DNA of 64,000 nt from Clostridiales bacterium (GCA_004557245.1 SFEL01000004.1:1-64000); one strand, 5' to 3'; numbered from the stretch's first letter, positions 1-8,637 are shown. The notes: generated from the letters alone by a model not told the origin. Translations and numbers: made by a program.

Positions 1-51
1 TGTTTTGAATTCTGCCGAGTATCTTTTGTATTTTTGTCCCTTTTTGCTCAT

Positions 52-94
52 TAAAAATATGCACCTCCGAAAGTGTCTAACTTTCGGGGTGCAT
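52..94 (-). terminator. Intrinsic terminator of the GNAT operon
   Basis: A 15-bp stem (arms 59-74 and 80-94, one bulged base) with a 5-base loop is followed on the minus strand by an ATTTTT run. It lies just beyond the stop of the minus-strand acetyltransferase gene and probably ends that three-gene operon. Bases 1-51 hold nothing I recognise. Confidence 0.7.
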
Positions 95-125
95 ATCAAT
101 TCCCGGTGCTTTTTTGAATGCCGTT

Positions 126-674
126 TTATAAGTATTTTACCATGAGTACCTCTGTGCCGTAGCGGCCGCTCTTCATCTTAAAACCATGCTCGACGCGGCC
201 ATATTCCTTGAAGCCTGCCTTTTCGTAAAGGCAGCCTGCCGCCGTATTGCCCTCCATCATGCTCAGATCGATCATTTCGTAGCCCATGGCGGAGGCAGAG
301 GATATTGAGGCCTCAGTTAGCTGCCAGCCTATGCCCAGTCCCCAAAACTCCTTCAGCACTGCTATACCAAAGCCGGATCGGTGGCGCAGCTTTATCCTGT
401 CAGTGATGGGCGCTATGCTGGCGTTGCCGACGATATGCCCCTCCACAAACACGGATATCTGAACCGTATTGCGGCTCTCGGCGCAGTCCGAAAGGTACTT
501 GGCAATATCCTCGACGGTCTGTGTTATCTCCTCGGGATATGGGCCGACGAATTCCGTTTCGGCAGCCATCTGCTTTTTGTATTCCAGCATGGCCCCGGCA
601 TCGGAGGCGGCGGGACTGCGCATGGCGGCGGTGCGGCAGTCTCTGAGCGCTATGATCTTTTCGGCAAATCTCAT
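126..674 (-). CDS. GNAT family N-acetyltransferase
   Basis: This 182-residue protein has the GNAT fold pattern. An acetyl-CoA pyrophosphate-binding loop (WGLGIG, about residues 111-116) is followed by the helix and the C-terminal segment with LYEKAGF that is common in RimI/RimJ-like enzymes. It should transfer an acetyl group from acetyl-CoA to an amine; the substrate cannot be read from sequence. It is the last gene of a minus-strand operon, starting 3 bases after the stop of the EEP phosphatase gene. A terminator hairpin follows at 59-94. The family call is firm and the substrate is unknown. Confidence 0.85.
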   Translation of the reverse strand: MRFAEKIIALRDCRTAAMRSPAASDAGAMLEYKKQMAAETEFVGPYPEEITQTVEDIAKYLSDCAESRNTVQISVFVEGHIVGNASIAPITDRIKLRHRSGFGIAVLKEFWGLGIGWQLTEASISSASAMGYEMIDLSMMEGNTAAGCLYEKAGFKEYGRVEHGFKMKSGRYGTEVLMVKYL

Positions 675-677
675 TTC

Positions 678-1757
678 TTATTCTCCTTGCTCAATCAGTA
701 TAAAAGTCATGCTTATGGGGTTGTGGTCGGAGTAGGCGAAACCCGTGTCTATGGCTTCTGCATGCTCCGCCCTTACGTTGTCAGAGACGATGAAACCGTC
801 CACGGTAAGTATGTACTGCTCCGGGTTATATGGGCCGTCCGCGTTGCGGCAGGTGGGGACGGGGCCGTTTTTGCCCTCTGGTACCACCAGTGTAAGGCCG
901 GTATTGGCAAACATGCCGTCGGGCATGGGCTGTGCCCAGGTATAGTCGCCCCCGTTTACGCCGAACACGGCAGCGGAATTGCCGAGCAGGTCCTTGTTGA
1001 AATCACCTCCGCCTATGACGTAATTGCCCTTGCCGTACTCGGCGGACATGTCTGCTATGAGCATTTTCAGCTGCTCCTCGGCTATCTTGCCGTCGGAGGT
1101 GTAGGCGGAGAGGTGCAGGTTGTAGAGCACCAGCTCGCGGCCGTTATTTACGGGTATTCTGGATACGGAGTAGCAGCGGTCCAGATCTACAAGCTTCATA
1201 AGGCCCGTCTCTATAGGGAGGCTTATGCGCAATGCGGAAGTGATGCCGGGCCTCGAGAAGGTCATGATGCCGGCAAGCGTGCTGCCGTGGGGCTTAATGA
1301 AGGGATAGAACAGGAAGGGTGAATTCCAGTTTTCCGCCCAGACGGAGCAATAACCGGCAAGTTTCTCAGTGAGGAATTCCCTTTCGTCAAAGTGATAGGT
1401 GCGGGTGGCGTTCTGATCCACCTCCTGCAATATGCATATATCTGCGTTCTGGCTATTTATAAACTCAGCTATGTTTTCCATATTGGCTATTAGCCGTTTC
1501 TCGGAAAATGCCCAGGATTCTTTGCCGCCGTCCATGAAAAAGCCGTAGTCCGGTTCATACGCACCAAAGCCTATGTTGTAGGAAAGCATATTGTAAGGGA
1601 CGCCTGCTGCGGCCGTTTTATCGGCTTCACCCTGAACATCCAGCGGGAGGTTATCCTCCAACCGGCTGTAGGACAGCATTACGTAGGCGAAGTAGCCGAG
1701 GAAGAGCAGCACTATGGCTAGAAGTATTACAAGCAGTATTCTGAGCGGCTTTTTCAC
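678..1757 (-). CDS. Membrane-anchored endonuclease/exonuclease/phosphatase family protein
   Basis: An N-terminal hydrophobic segment (about residues 5-28) anchors the protein, with an EEP (DNase I-like) domain from about residue 55 outside the membrane. Visible metal and catalytic motifs are SYN near residue 61, LQEVDQN near 110-116 with the Mg-binding Glu, GGDFN in the middle, and SDHNP near the C-terminus. The family includes phosphodiesterases, sphingomyelinases and nucleases, so the substrate is open. It sits between the MBL-fold gene (18 bases upstream) and the GNAT gene. The membrane anchor favours an extracytoplasmic lipid or nucleotide phosphoester substrate; that is inference. Confidence 0.82.
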   Translation of the reverse strand: MKKPLRILLVILLAIVLLFLGYFAYVMLSYSRLEDNLPLDVQGEADKTAAAGVPYNMLSYNIGFGAYEPDYGFFMDGGKESWAFSEKRLIANMENIAEFINSQNADICILQEVDQNATRTYHFDEREFLTEKLAGYCSVWAENWNSPFLFYPFIKPHGSTLAGIMTFSRPGITSALRISLPIETGLMKLVDLDRCYSVSRIPVNNGRELVLYNLHLSAYTSDGKIAEEQLKMLIADMSAEYGKGNYVIGGGDFNKDLLGNSAAVFGVNGGDYTWAQPMPDGMFANTGLTLVVPEGKNGPVPTCRNADGPYNPEQYILTVDGFIVSDNVRAEHAEAIDTGFAYSDHNPISMTFILIEQGE

Positions 1758-1775
1758 GACAATGGATCCTTTTCA

Positions 1776-2888
1776 TTATTTTTTGAATAAGTCCTTTACC
1801 GAGGACCATATGGTTACGCTCTTTGGTTCATAGGCGGATATCCTTACGTTTTCACCGTCCATGGCTATATGTATGGTGCCCAGCTCATCGGTACGGAACA
1901 CCCTTACGCCCATGTTATCCAGCTTGTTCAGCGTGCTCTGGTGGGGGTGTCCGTAGTCGTTGTCCTTTCCCACGGATATCACCGCGTAGTCCGGATCCGC
2001 GGCTGCCAGGAAAGCGTCGGAGGTAGAGGAAAGGGAGCCATGGTGCGCTACCTTCAGTACGGTACATTTGAGCTTGTCCGGCGTAAAGCGTGCGAGGGTG
2101 GTGTATTCTGCCGTAAGAGTATCCGGCCCCTCTGCATCGCCGGTGAACAGCATTGATGTGCCGCCGAATTTTACCCGGAATATGGCGCTGTAGTCGTTGA
2201 GGCTCTTGTAGGGAACGTCTTCAAATGGCCCCAGTACTTCTATTGAAACGTCGCCGTCCCAGGGGATGGTAGGAGTATTCTCCGCAGATAGCTTTACCAC
2301 CTTTACCACCTGCTTATTGAGGGCGAATATCATGTCGCTGTATTCGGAGGATTCGCTTGCAGCGTCCGGCATGTAGAAGGTATCCACGTCCACAGTGCCC
2401 AGCACGCCTGCCATGCCGCCTATGTGATCGTTGTGGGGGTGTGTGACTATGACCGCGTCGAGGTGCTTTATGCCCATCTGCTTTAGGAAAGTGCGGACAG
2501 AGTACAGAGCCGTGCTTTCGCCAGCATCTACCAGCATAGTCTTGCCGTTAGGGGATACAAGCAGCATACAGTCCCCCTGGCCTACGTCTATCATATATAC
2601 GTGCAGCTCAGGCTCTGGCGCCGGGGTAGGCGAAGCGCCGGGCTGGGCAAGGAGCGGATTTTGCCCGGAGCCGGGCAGGTTGATATTTATGTCTATCTCC
2701 GGCAGCTTTATGTCCGGCAGATGTATATTCGAGAAGTCCAGCTTGGATAAATCTATCTTGGAAAAGTCCAGGCCTCCTTCTTTCATTGCCATGCTTACCA
2801 CAAGGGCAAAGAGCGCGATAAGAAGCAGCACCACCAGATAACGCATGGCGGTGGCCCTTTTCTTCTGTTTTTTGCTCTTGCGTGCCAT
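1776..2888 (-). CDS. ComEC/Rec2-type metallo-beta-lactamase fold hydrolase, membrane anchored
   Basis: The 370-residue protein has a basic N-terminus, one transmembrane helix (about 17-36), a low-complexity linker with a regular D/L-x-x pattern (about 38-75), a Pro-rich stretch, and an MBL domain from about residue 95. The zinc motif THPHNDHIGG gives His150, His152, Asp154 and His155. The domain resembles the C-terminal MBL domain of ComEC, but the ten-helix channel is absent. It is therefore not a complete DNA-uptake channel; it is more likely an exported phosphodiesterase or nuclease. It is the first gene of the operon with the EEP and GNAT genes. Confidence 0.83.
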   Translation of the reverse strand: MARKSKKQKKRATAMRYLVVLLLIALFALVVSMAMKEGGLDFSKIDLSKLDFSNIHLPDIKLPEIDININLPGSGQNPLLAQPGASPTPAPEPELHVYMIDVGQGDCMLLVSPNGKTMLVDAGESTALYSVRTFLKQMGIKHLDAVIVTHPHNDHIGGMAGVLGTVDVDTFYMPDAASESSEYSDMIFALNKQVVKVVKLSAENTPTIPWDGDVSIEVLGPFEDVPYKSLNDYSAIFRVKFGGTSMLFTGDAEGPDTLTAEYTTLARFTPDKLKCTVLKVAHHGSLSSTSDAFLAAADPDYAVISVGKDNDYGHPHQSTLNKLDNMGVRVFRTDELGTIHIAMDGENVRISAYEPKSVTIWSSVKDLFKK

Positions 2889-2981
2889 ATGATAGGCTCC
2901 TTTCGTAAATTCATGGGCTTATCACTATATTGTATATCATAAATCACTTTAGCACCATAGATTGCGTAAAGAAAATAAATA

Positions 2982-3010
2982 TTGACAGAAGGCCGATCTG
3001 AATATAGAAT
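2982..3010 (+). promoter_or_regulatory. Sigma-A promoter of the acyl carrier protein gene
   Basis: TTGACA at 2982-2987 and TAGAAT at 3005-3010 with a 17-base spacer point at the ACP gene, about 70 bases upstream of its start. The spacing and -35 box are consensus. Confidence 0.7.
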
Positions 3011-3078
3011 ATTCAAGGTATTTTTTATCAATATTTGCAGTATTATTGAACATGCTGCAAAGCGGAGGAATCATAATC

Positions 3079-3300
3079 ATGCAGGAACTTGAGCGCATAC
3101 GCGAGCTTGTTCACGAGATCGCAGGCGTACCTGGAGAGCAGGTAACCCCCGAATCCACAGTCGATTCCCTCAACCTCGATTCACTGGACGTGACAGAGCT
3201 CATACTCAGTGTAGAGGACGAATTCGGAATAATAGTGGACGACGAATCGAGCATACACAGCGTTGGCGATCTTCTCTCCATGCTGCAAAAGACGGCTTGA
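3079..3300 (+). CDS. acpP: Acyl carrier protein
   Basis: This 73-residue acidic four-helix carrier protein has the phosphopantetheine attachment motif LDSLD, with Ser35 as the modified residue. It carries acyl chains as thioesters in the cytoplasm. I chose the ATG at 3079 because GGAGG sits 8 bases upstream; the upstream ATG at 3046 lacks such a site and would add residues not seen in ACPs. It has its own promoter and a terminator, so it is a single-gene unit. A FabG-like reductase lies convergently downstream. It may be the housekeeping ACP or a second dedicated one; no other fatty acid synthesis genes are in the window. Confidence 0.88.
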   Translation: MQELERIRELVHEIAGVPGEQVTPESTVDSLNLDSLDVTELILSVEDEFGIIVDDESSIHSVGDLLSMLQKTA

Positions 3301-3314
3301 TACAACGGAATAAG

Positions 3315-3343
3315 AAGGGCGTGCCCAAACGGGTGCGCCCTTT
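3315..3343. terminator. Bidirectional terminator between acpP and the fabG-like gene
   Basis: A 12-bp GC-rich stem (AAGGGCGTGCCC pairing with GGGTGCGCCCTTT) with an AAAC loop sits between two convergent genes. It is followed by T-rich sequence on both strands. Confidence 0.7.
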
Positions 3344-3355
3344 GCCGTTATATTG

Positions 3356-4087
3356 CTATATAACTATTCCACCGTTTACGTTAAGTACGGCGCCGGTTAT
3401 GAACCGCGCTTTATCCGAGGCAAGGTAGAATATGGCCTCTGCCGCTTCTTCCGGGGTGCCTATGCGGCAAAGCGGAGTTTCGCCGGCCAGGGCTGCCTTA
3501 TCGTCGGTGGACAGCCGGGAGTTCATGTCGGTATCTATCACTCCGGGAGCGATACAGTTAACGCGTATTCCCGAGGGACCTATCTCCTTGGCCAGGGCCT
3601 TAGTGAAGCCGATCACCGCGGCCTTGGAGGCGGAATACGCTACCTCGCAGCTTCCGCCGGTGACGCCCCACATGGATGAAACGTTGACTATGCTGCCCCT
3701 CTTTCGCGATATCATGCCGGGAAGCACCGCGCGGCAGCAGTTGTACGCCCCGCCGACGTTTACAGCGAAGGTCCTGCTCCAATCCTCAGGAGAGGTGTCC
3801 GTAAAGAGCTTATCGCAGGATATTCCCGCGTTGTTTATCAGGGTATCGACAGGGCCGAAGGCGTCTTCTGCTTCTTTTATCATTTCGGCGCAGCGGGCAA
3901 AGTCCGAAACGTCGCCCTGTATTGCCACAGCGTGGCCGCCAAAGGACCTGATTTCATCTATAAGGGACAGCGCTTCTGCTTCTGAGCGGCTGTAGTTTAC
4001 GGCGGTAAGATAGCCATGCCCTGCAAAAAGCAGCGCCGCCGCCCTGCCTATTCCCCTTGAAGCGCCTGTTATGAATACGGTAGGCAT
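3356..4087 (-). CDS. fabG: SDR family oxidoreductase, 3-oxoacyl-ACP reductase-like
   Basis: A classical short-chain dehydrogenase of 243 residues. The N-terminal TGASRGIG dinucleotide-binding motif (residues 7-14), NNAG, a catalytic Ser (NVSS), and YSASK with Tyr/Lys are all present, and the C-terminus (INVNGG-like, here LNVNGGIVI) matches FabG. FabG reduces 3-oxoacyl-ACP with NADPH in fatty acid elongation. The convergent ACP gene fits that role, but many FabG homologues reduce other carbonyls and no other fab gene is here. The symbol is a family-level assignment. GAGGTGA precedes the start codon. Confidence 0.8.
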   Translation of the reverse strand: MPTVFITGASRGIGRAAALLFAGHGYLTAVNYSRSEAEALSLIDEIRSFGGHAVAIQGDVSDFARCAEMIKEAEDAFGPVDTLINNAGISCDKLFTDTSPEDWSRTFAVNVGGAYNCCRAVLPGMISRKRGSIVNVSSMWGVTGGSCEVAYSASKAAVIGFTKALAKEIGPSGIRVNCIAPGVIDTDMNSRLSTDDKAALAGETPLCRIGTPEEAAEAIFYLASDKARFITGAVLNVNGGIVI

Positions 4088-4156
4088 TACGGTTCACCTC
4101 AAAACATGTGTTTAAATAAGATTAACATATTTTGCGCCCAAACGCCATCCAAAGCG

Positions 4157-4185
4157 TTGATAAACTTTGCCCGTTGCATTAAAAT
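4157..4185 (+). promoter_or_regulatory. Sigma-A promoter of the D-aminoacylase gene
   Basis: TTGATA at 4157-4162 and TAAAAT at 4180-4185, spacer 17, lie 18 bases upstream of the start codon at 4204. Confidence 0.6.
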
Positions 4186-4203
4186 AGCAGATGGTGAAAA
4201 GCA

Positions 4204-5787
4204 ATGTATGAATTTGTGATAAAAAACGGAAGCGTCATAGACGGAACAGGCAGCGCGGCATATAAGGCCGACGTTGCCATAGCAGATGGCAAAATAGCTA
4301 AGATAGGCCACATACCCGAAAGGGCAGCGCACACCGTGATAGACGCGGAGGGCAGGGCTGTTACCCCTGGCTTTATAGATATACACCGCCATGGCGACAT
4401 GGCGGCCTTTCGGGATAACTTCGGCGAGCTGGAGCTTAGCCAGGGTCTGACCACCGTAATAAACGGCAACTGCGGCATGAGCGCGGCACCCGTGGATAAG
4501 GGCAACAAAGGCTTGCTCAACTATCTGCGCCCGGTGATAGGGGATATACTCCCATATGTAAGCACAGACACGATGGCAGGGTATTTCAGCTCGCTCGGCA
4601 GCATAGCGCTGCCTTTGAACTGCGGAATGCTGGTGGGATGCGGCGTGGTGTGGTCCCGCGTGCTCAGCGGAGAGCACCCGACCGAAGATGAGACAAAGAC
4701 ATTTCGCAAAATACTGGAGCGGGAGCTTGCATCCGGAGCTATGGGCGTATCGCTTGGCCTGGGCTACGCGCCGGAGTGCTTCCTTACTACCAGGGAGCTT
4801 ATAAGCGGCCTTGAACCGCTGCGAAATACCGATATACCGATCACCTTCCATATGCGTCAGGAAGGAGACGGCGTGTGCGACGCTATACGCGAGGTAATAG
4901 GGATAGGAGAGGCGCTCCACGCCCACGTACACGTAAGTCACCTGAAGGCAATGGGCAAGCGCAACTGGAACAGCAGGATACCCGAAGGGCTTGAGCTTAT
5001 ACGTTCTGCCCGTGAGCGTGGATTGAACATCGCCTGCGATGTTTATCCCTACACTGCCGGTTCGACACAGCTCATGCACATACTGCCCCCTGAATTCATT
5101 GAAGGCGGCACGGCGGCAACGATCGAGCGGCTGAAGGGAAAAGCAAACCGGGACCGGCTCCGGGACCGCATGGAAAAGGGCAGCGAGGGCTTTGATAATA
5201 TCGCCGGTATGGTAGGCTGGGAAAACATAATCATGTCTACCCTGAATACGCCCGCCAACAAGCGCTTCGAAGGCATGACGGTGCAGGATATAGCGAAGGC
5301 GCGGGGAACCGATCCCATAGACTGCGTATGCGACATGCTTATAGAGGAAAACTGTGCCATAACAATGATAGACTTCATTACCTGCGAGGAGGATATCGCC
5401 CGGATACTTAACTGCGGCTTCGCCAGCGTGATATCCGACTCCATATACCCCGCATCAGGCAGTCCCCACCCCAGGCTATACGGCACCTACGCCAGAATAA
5501 TACAGCGCTTTGTAGGTGAGCGGCGGGATATGACGCTGGAGGCAGCCGTAAAGGCCATGACGTATACCCCGGCGAAGGCGCTGAACATAGCGGACAGGGG
5601 GCTGCTCAAGGAGGGCCTCTGTGCAGACGTGAACGTATTCGATCCGGCGGAAGTAAAGGAACGTGGAAGCTATGCGGATCCGGACAAGTGCGCCGCCGGA
5701 ATGGACTATGTTTTTGTAAACGGGAAGCCTGCAATAGCGGCCGGAAAGCTGGCGAAGGCAGCTTCCGGGCAGGTAATAATAAGATAA
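4204..5787 (+). CDS. N-acyl-D-amino-acid deacylase (D-aminoacylase)
   Basis: This 527-residue amidohydrolase-superfamily enzyme removes acyl groups from N-acyl-D-amino acids in the cytoplasm. Visible features are the N-terminal beta-sandwich (AVTPGFIDIHRHGD with His61 and His63), a Cys in NGNCGMSAAP at about residue 90 corresponding to the metal-ligand cysteine of the family, HVSHLKAMGK, and the late SDSIYPASG segment with the conserved Asp. The length fits the family (about 480-530). It precedes ygeY-ygeW, and clustering with those genes suggests amide or D-amino acid salvage. Some relatives are dihydropyrimidinase-like, but the Cys ligand favours D-aminoacylase. Confidence 0.85.
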   Translation: MYEFVIKNGSVIDGTGSAAYKADVAIADGKIAKIGHIPERAAHTVIDAEGRAVTPGFIDIHRHGDMAAFRDNFGELELSQGLTTVINGNCGMSAAPVDKGNKGLLNYLRPVIGDILPYVSTDTMAGYFSSLGSIALPLNCGMLVGCGVVWSRVLSGEHPTEDETKTFRKILERELASGAMGVSLGLGYAPECFLTTRELISGLEPLRNTDIPITFHMRQEGDGVCDAIREVIGIGEALHAHVHVSHLKAMGKRNWNSRIPEGLELIRSARERGLNIACDVYPYTAGSTQLMHILPPEFIEGGTAATIERLKGKANRDRLRDRMEKGSEGFDNIAGMVGWENIIMSTLNTPANKRFEGMTVQDIAKARGTDPIDCVCDMLIEENCAITMIDFITCEEDIARILNCGFASVISDSIYPASGSPHPRLYGTYARIIQRFVGERRDMTLEAAVKAMTYTPAKALNIADRGLLKEGLCADVNVFDPAEVKERGSYADPDKCAAGMDYVFVNGKPAIAAGKLAKAASGQVIIR

Positions 5788-5830
5788 AAGGCGGTACGCA
5801 TATATGATGCGGCGTAAAAAATATTTTGCA

Positions 5831-5855
5831 AAAACCTAAAAAATATTTAGGTTTT
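5831..5855. repeat. Palindrome in front of the ygeY promoter
   Basis: AAAACCTAAA (5831-5840) and its exact complement TTTAGGTTTT (5846-5855) are separated by five bases and end four bases before the -35 box at 5860. It could terminate the D-aminoacylase transcript or act as an operator for a dimeric regulator. Confidence 0.5.
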
Positions 5856-5859
5856 ATGA

Positions 5860-5888
5860 TTGAAATAAAGTCTGAGCCGTTATATAAT
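5860..5888 (+). promoter_or_regulatory. Sigma-A promoter of ygeY-ygeW
   Basis: TTGAAA at 5860-5865 and a perfect TATAAT at 5883-5888 with a 17-base spacer. The transcript would have a leader of about 85 bases before ygeY. Confidence 0.7.
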
Positions 5889-5977
5889 TATCAAAGGAAA
5901 CATGGGCAAGCGTCCCAAACAGTAACTCAGTTTATATTTGCTAAAACATACCTCAACCACAGAAAGGAAAAGACAAG

Positions 5978-7348
5978 ATGGATTACGAAGGCGTCAAGAA
6001 AGCTGCACAAAGCTATATCCCCGACATGACAAAGTTCCTCAGGGACCTTATCGCCATTCCCAGCGAGAGCTGCGAGGAAGAGGGCGTCGTAAAGCGTACT
6101 ATTGAAGAAATGAAGAAGCTTGGCTTTGATAAGGCTGAGATAGACCCCCAGGGCAATGCCCTTGGCTGGATGGGTACCGGCGACAAAATCATAGCTTTTG
6201 ACGGACATATAGATACCGTTGGCATAGGCAACATCGCCAACTGGGAGCAGGATCCCTACAAGGGCTATGAGACAGATGAGATCATATATGGCCGCGGCGG
6301 TTCCGATCAGGAAGGCGGCGTTGTATCTGCCGTTTACGGCGCGAAGATCATGAAGGATCTGGGCCTCATTCCTGAGGGTTATAAGATTCTGGTAGTTGCT
6401 TCCGTACAGGAAGAGGACTGCGACGGCCTTTGCTGGCAGTATATCTACAATGAGGACAAGGTAGTTCCCGAGTTCGTGGTATCCACCGAGCCCACCGACG
6501 GCGGCGTATACCGCGGCCACCGCGGCCGTATGGAGATAAGGGTGGACGTGAAGGGCATATCCTGCCATGGTTCAGCCCCTGAGCGCGGCGACAACGCCAT
6601 CTACAAGATGGCGGACATTCTGGAGGACGTGCGCGCACTCAACGAGAACGACGCTGCCGATTCCACCGAGATAAAGGGCCTTGTGAAGATGCTGGATGCC
6701 AAATACAATCCCGAACATTGGGAAGATGCACGTTTCCTGGGCCGCGGCACCATCACAGCTTCCCAGATATTCTATACTTCTCCCTCCCGCTGCGCTGTAG
6801 CGGACTCCTGCGCCGTATCCCTTGACCGCCGCATGACTGCCGGCGAGACCTGGGATTCCTGCCTCGAAGAGATCCGCAACCTGCCCTCCTGCAAGAAGTA
6901 CGCAAAGGACGTAAAGGTATCCATGTACATGTATGACCGTCCATCCTGGACCGGCCTGGTATACGAGACTGAATGCTACTTCCCCACCTGGATAAATAAG
7001 GAGACCGCAGCCCACGTTCAGGCAGTGGCCGATGCCCACAAGGCGCTCTTTGGCGACCAGCGCATAGGTGCGCCCTCCGCAATGGATAAGCGCCATCGCC
7101 CCCTGATCGACAAGTGGACCTTCTCTACCAACGGCGTATCCATTCAGGGCCGCTACGGTATCCCCTGCGTAGGCTTTGGCCCCGGCGCCGAGAGCCAGGC
7201 GCATGCCCCCAACGAGATCACCTGGAAGCAGGATCTGGCTACCTGTGCCGCAGTCTATGCCCTCACTCCCGCCATGTATAAGAGCGAGAACAAGACCGAC
7301 GACGTATGCCAGTTCCGCGCAGGCAAGACCAACAACAACATTCGCTAA
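5978..7348 (+). CDS. ygeY: YgeY family M20 metallohydrolase (selenium metabolism-linked)
   Basis: M20/ArgE-DapE-type dinuclear zinc hydrolase of 456 residues. Metal and catalytic motifs visible are AFDGHIDTV (His77, Asp79), GRGGSDQ (Asp110), SVQEEDCDG (Glu145-Glu146) and the C-terminal AHAPNE histidine. The family is known from the E. coli ygeW-ygeX-ygeY region, linked to purine/amide catabolism and selenium-dependent hydroxylases; no biochemical substrate is agreed. It is followed 34 bases later by ygeW, the same pairing as in other anaerobes. Codon use (ATC, CGC, GGC) differs from most neighbours and suggests strong expression. AGAAAGGAAAAG precedes the start. Confidence 0.88.
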   Translation: MDYEGVKKAAQSYIPDMTKFLRDLIAIPSESCEEEGVVKRTIEEMKKLGFDKAEIDPQGNALGWMGTGDKIIAFDGHIDTVGIGNIANWEQDPYKGYETDEIIYGRGGSDQEGGVVSAVYGAKIMKDLGLIPEGYKILVVASVQEEDCDGLCWQYIYNEDKVVPEFVVSTEPTDGGVYRGHRGRMEIRVDVKGISCHGSAPERGDNAIYKMADILEDVRALNENDAADSTEIKGLVKMLDAKYNPEHWEDARFLGRGTITASQIFYTSPSRCAVADSCAVSLDRRMTAGETWDSCLEEIRNLPSCKKYAKDVKVSMYMYDRPSWTGLVYETECYFPTWINKETAAHVQAVADAHKALFGDQRIGAPSAMDKRHRPLIDKWTFSTNGVSIQGRYGIPCVGFGPGAESQAHAPNEITWKQDLATCAAVYALTPAMYKSENKTDDVCQFRAGKTNNNIR

Positions 7349-7382
7349 AATAATAATTTAAAATATTATTCGGAGGAATAAG

Positions 7383-8579
7383 ATGAGCAACGTTAAGCAG
7401 TTTACCGATAAGCTGGAAAAGCTGAACTACGAGAATATGTACAATGGCGACTTCTTCCTTACCTGGGAGAAGACTGACGACGAGATCCAGGCCGTATATG
7501 AAGTGGCCGACGCCCTCAGGCATCTGCGCGAGAACAACGTCTCCACCAAGATATTCGACAGTGGCCTTGGCATCAGCCTGTTCAGGGACAATTCCACCCG
7601 TACCCGCTTCTCCTTCGCCTCCGCCTGCAACCTGTTGGGCCTGGAAGTGCAGGACCTGGACGAGGGCAAGAGCCAGATAGCCCACGGCGAGACCGTCCGC
7701 GAGACCGCCAACATGATCTCCTTTATGGCTGACGTTATCGGTATCCGCGACGATATGTACATCGGCAAGGGCAACACCTATATGCACAACGTGGTTGACG
7801 CCGTGACCCAGGGCCACGACGACGGCGTACTTGAGCAGAAGCCCACCCTTGTAAACCTCCAGTGCGATATAGATCACCCCACTCAGATACTGGCGGACAG
7901 CCTCCATGTTATCCACGAACTGGGCGGCATCGAGAACCTGAAGGGCAAGAAGCTGGCAATGACCTGGGCATATTCCCCCAGCTACGGCAAGCCCCTCTCC
8001 GTACCTCAGGGCGCTATCGGCCTCTTCACCCGTCTCGGCATGGATGTGACCCTCGCATACCCCGAGGGCTATGAAGTAATGGACGAGGTAGTAGAAGTTG
8101 CCAGGAAGAACGCCGAAAAGGCAGGCAGCAAGTTCGAGATCACCAACGATATGAAGGAAGCCTTCAAGGACGCCGACGTGGTCTACCCCAAGAGCTGGGC
8201 TCCCTTCAAGGCCATGGAAGAGCGTACCGACCTTTACGGCAAGGGCGACATGGACGGCATAAAGGCTCTGGAGAAGAGACTGCTGGCACAGAACGCCGAG
8301 CATAAGGATTGGGAGTGCACCGAAGAAATGATGTCCCTGACCAAGGAAGGCAAGGCCCTGTATCTGCATTGCCTGCCCGCAGATATTACTGATGTTTCCT
8401 GCGAGCACGGTGAGGTGGCCGCTTCCGTATTCGATCGCTATCGCGATCCTCTTTACAAGGAAGCCTCCTTTAAGCCCTACATCATCGCCGCTATGATATT
8501 CCTTGCGAAGGTAAAGGATCCTGTAGCAAAGCTGAAGGAGCTTGAGGAAAACGCCAAGAAGCGCCAGAATGTAGACTGA
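7383..8579 (+). CDS. ygeW: Knotted carbamoyltransferase YgeW
   Basis: This 398-residue member of the aspartate/ornithine carbamoyltransferase superfamily has the carbamoyl-phosphate binding motif STRTR (residues 71-75) and the later HCLP motif near residue 332. YgeW proteins form a knotted trimer; the amino substrate is not established. GGAGGAATAAG precedes the ATG. Paired with ygeY on one transcript, it could act in the phosphorolytic direction, yielding carbamoyl phosphate from a carbamoylated intermediate produced by the hydrolases next to it. That direction is inference. A strong terminator follows. Confidence 0.9.
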   Translation: MSNVKQFTDKLEKLNYENMYNGDFFLTWEKTDDEIQAVYEVADALRHLRENNVSTKIFDSGLGISLFRDNSTRTRFSFASACNLLGLEVQDLDEGKSQIAHGETVRETANMISFMADVIGIRDDMYIGKGNTYMHNVVDAVTQGHDDGVLEQKPTLVNLQCDIDHPTQILADSLHVIHELGGIENLKGKKLAMTWAYSPSYGKPLSVPQGAIGLFTRLGMDVTLAYPEGYEVMDEVVEVARKNAEKAGSKFEITNDMKEAFKDADVVYPKSWAPFKAMEERTDLYGKGDMDGIKALEKRLLAQNAEHKDWECTEEMMSLTKEGKALYLHCLPADITDVSCEHGEVAASVFDRYRDPLYKEASFKPYIIAAMIFLAKVKDPVAKLKELEENAKKRQNVD

Positions 8580-8601
8580 TACGATAACCTTCCAATAGAA
8601 A

Positions 8602-8637
8602 AACGCGGGGGAGCATAACGCTCTCCCGTGTTTTTTT
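8602..8637 (+). terminator. Terminator of ygeY-ygeW
   Basis: GC-rich hairpin (ACGCGGGGGAG / CTCTCCCGTGT) followed by seven T residues. Confidence 0.85.

Noticed and set aside
5978..7348. Possible selenoprotein or selenocysteine codon in ygeY
   Set aside because: The family name refers to selenium-linked genes, but this frame has no in-frame TGA and the product is complete without one.
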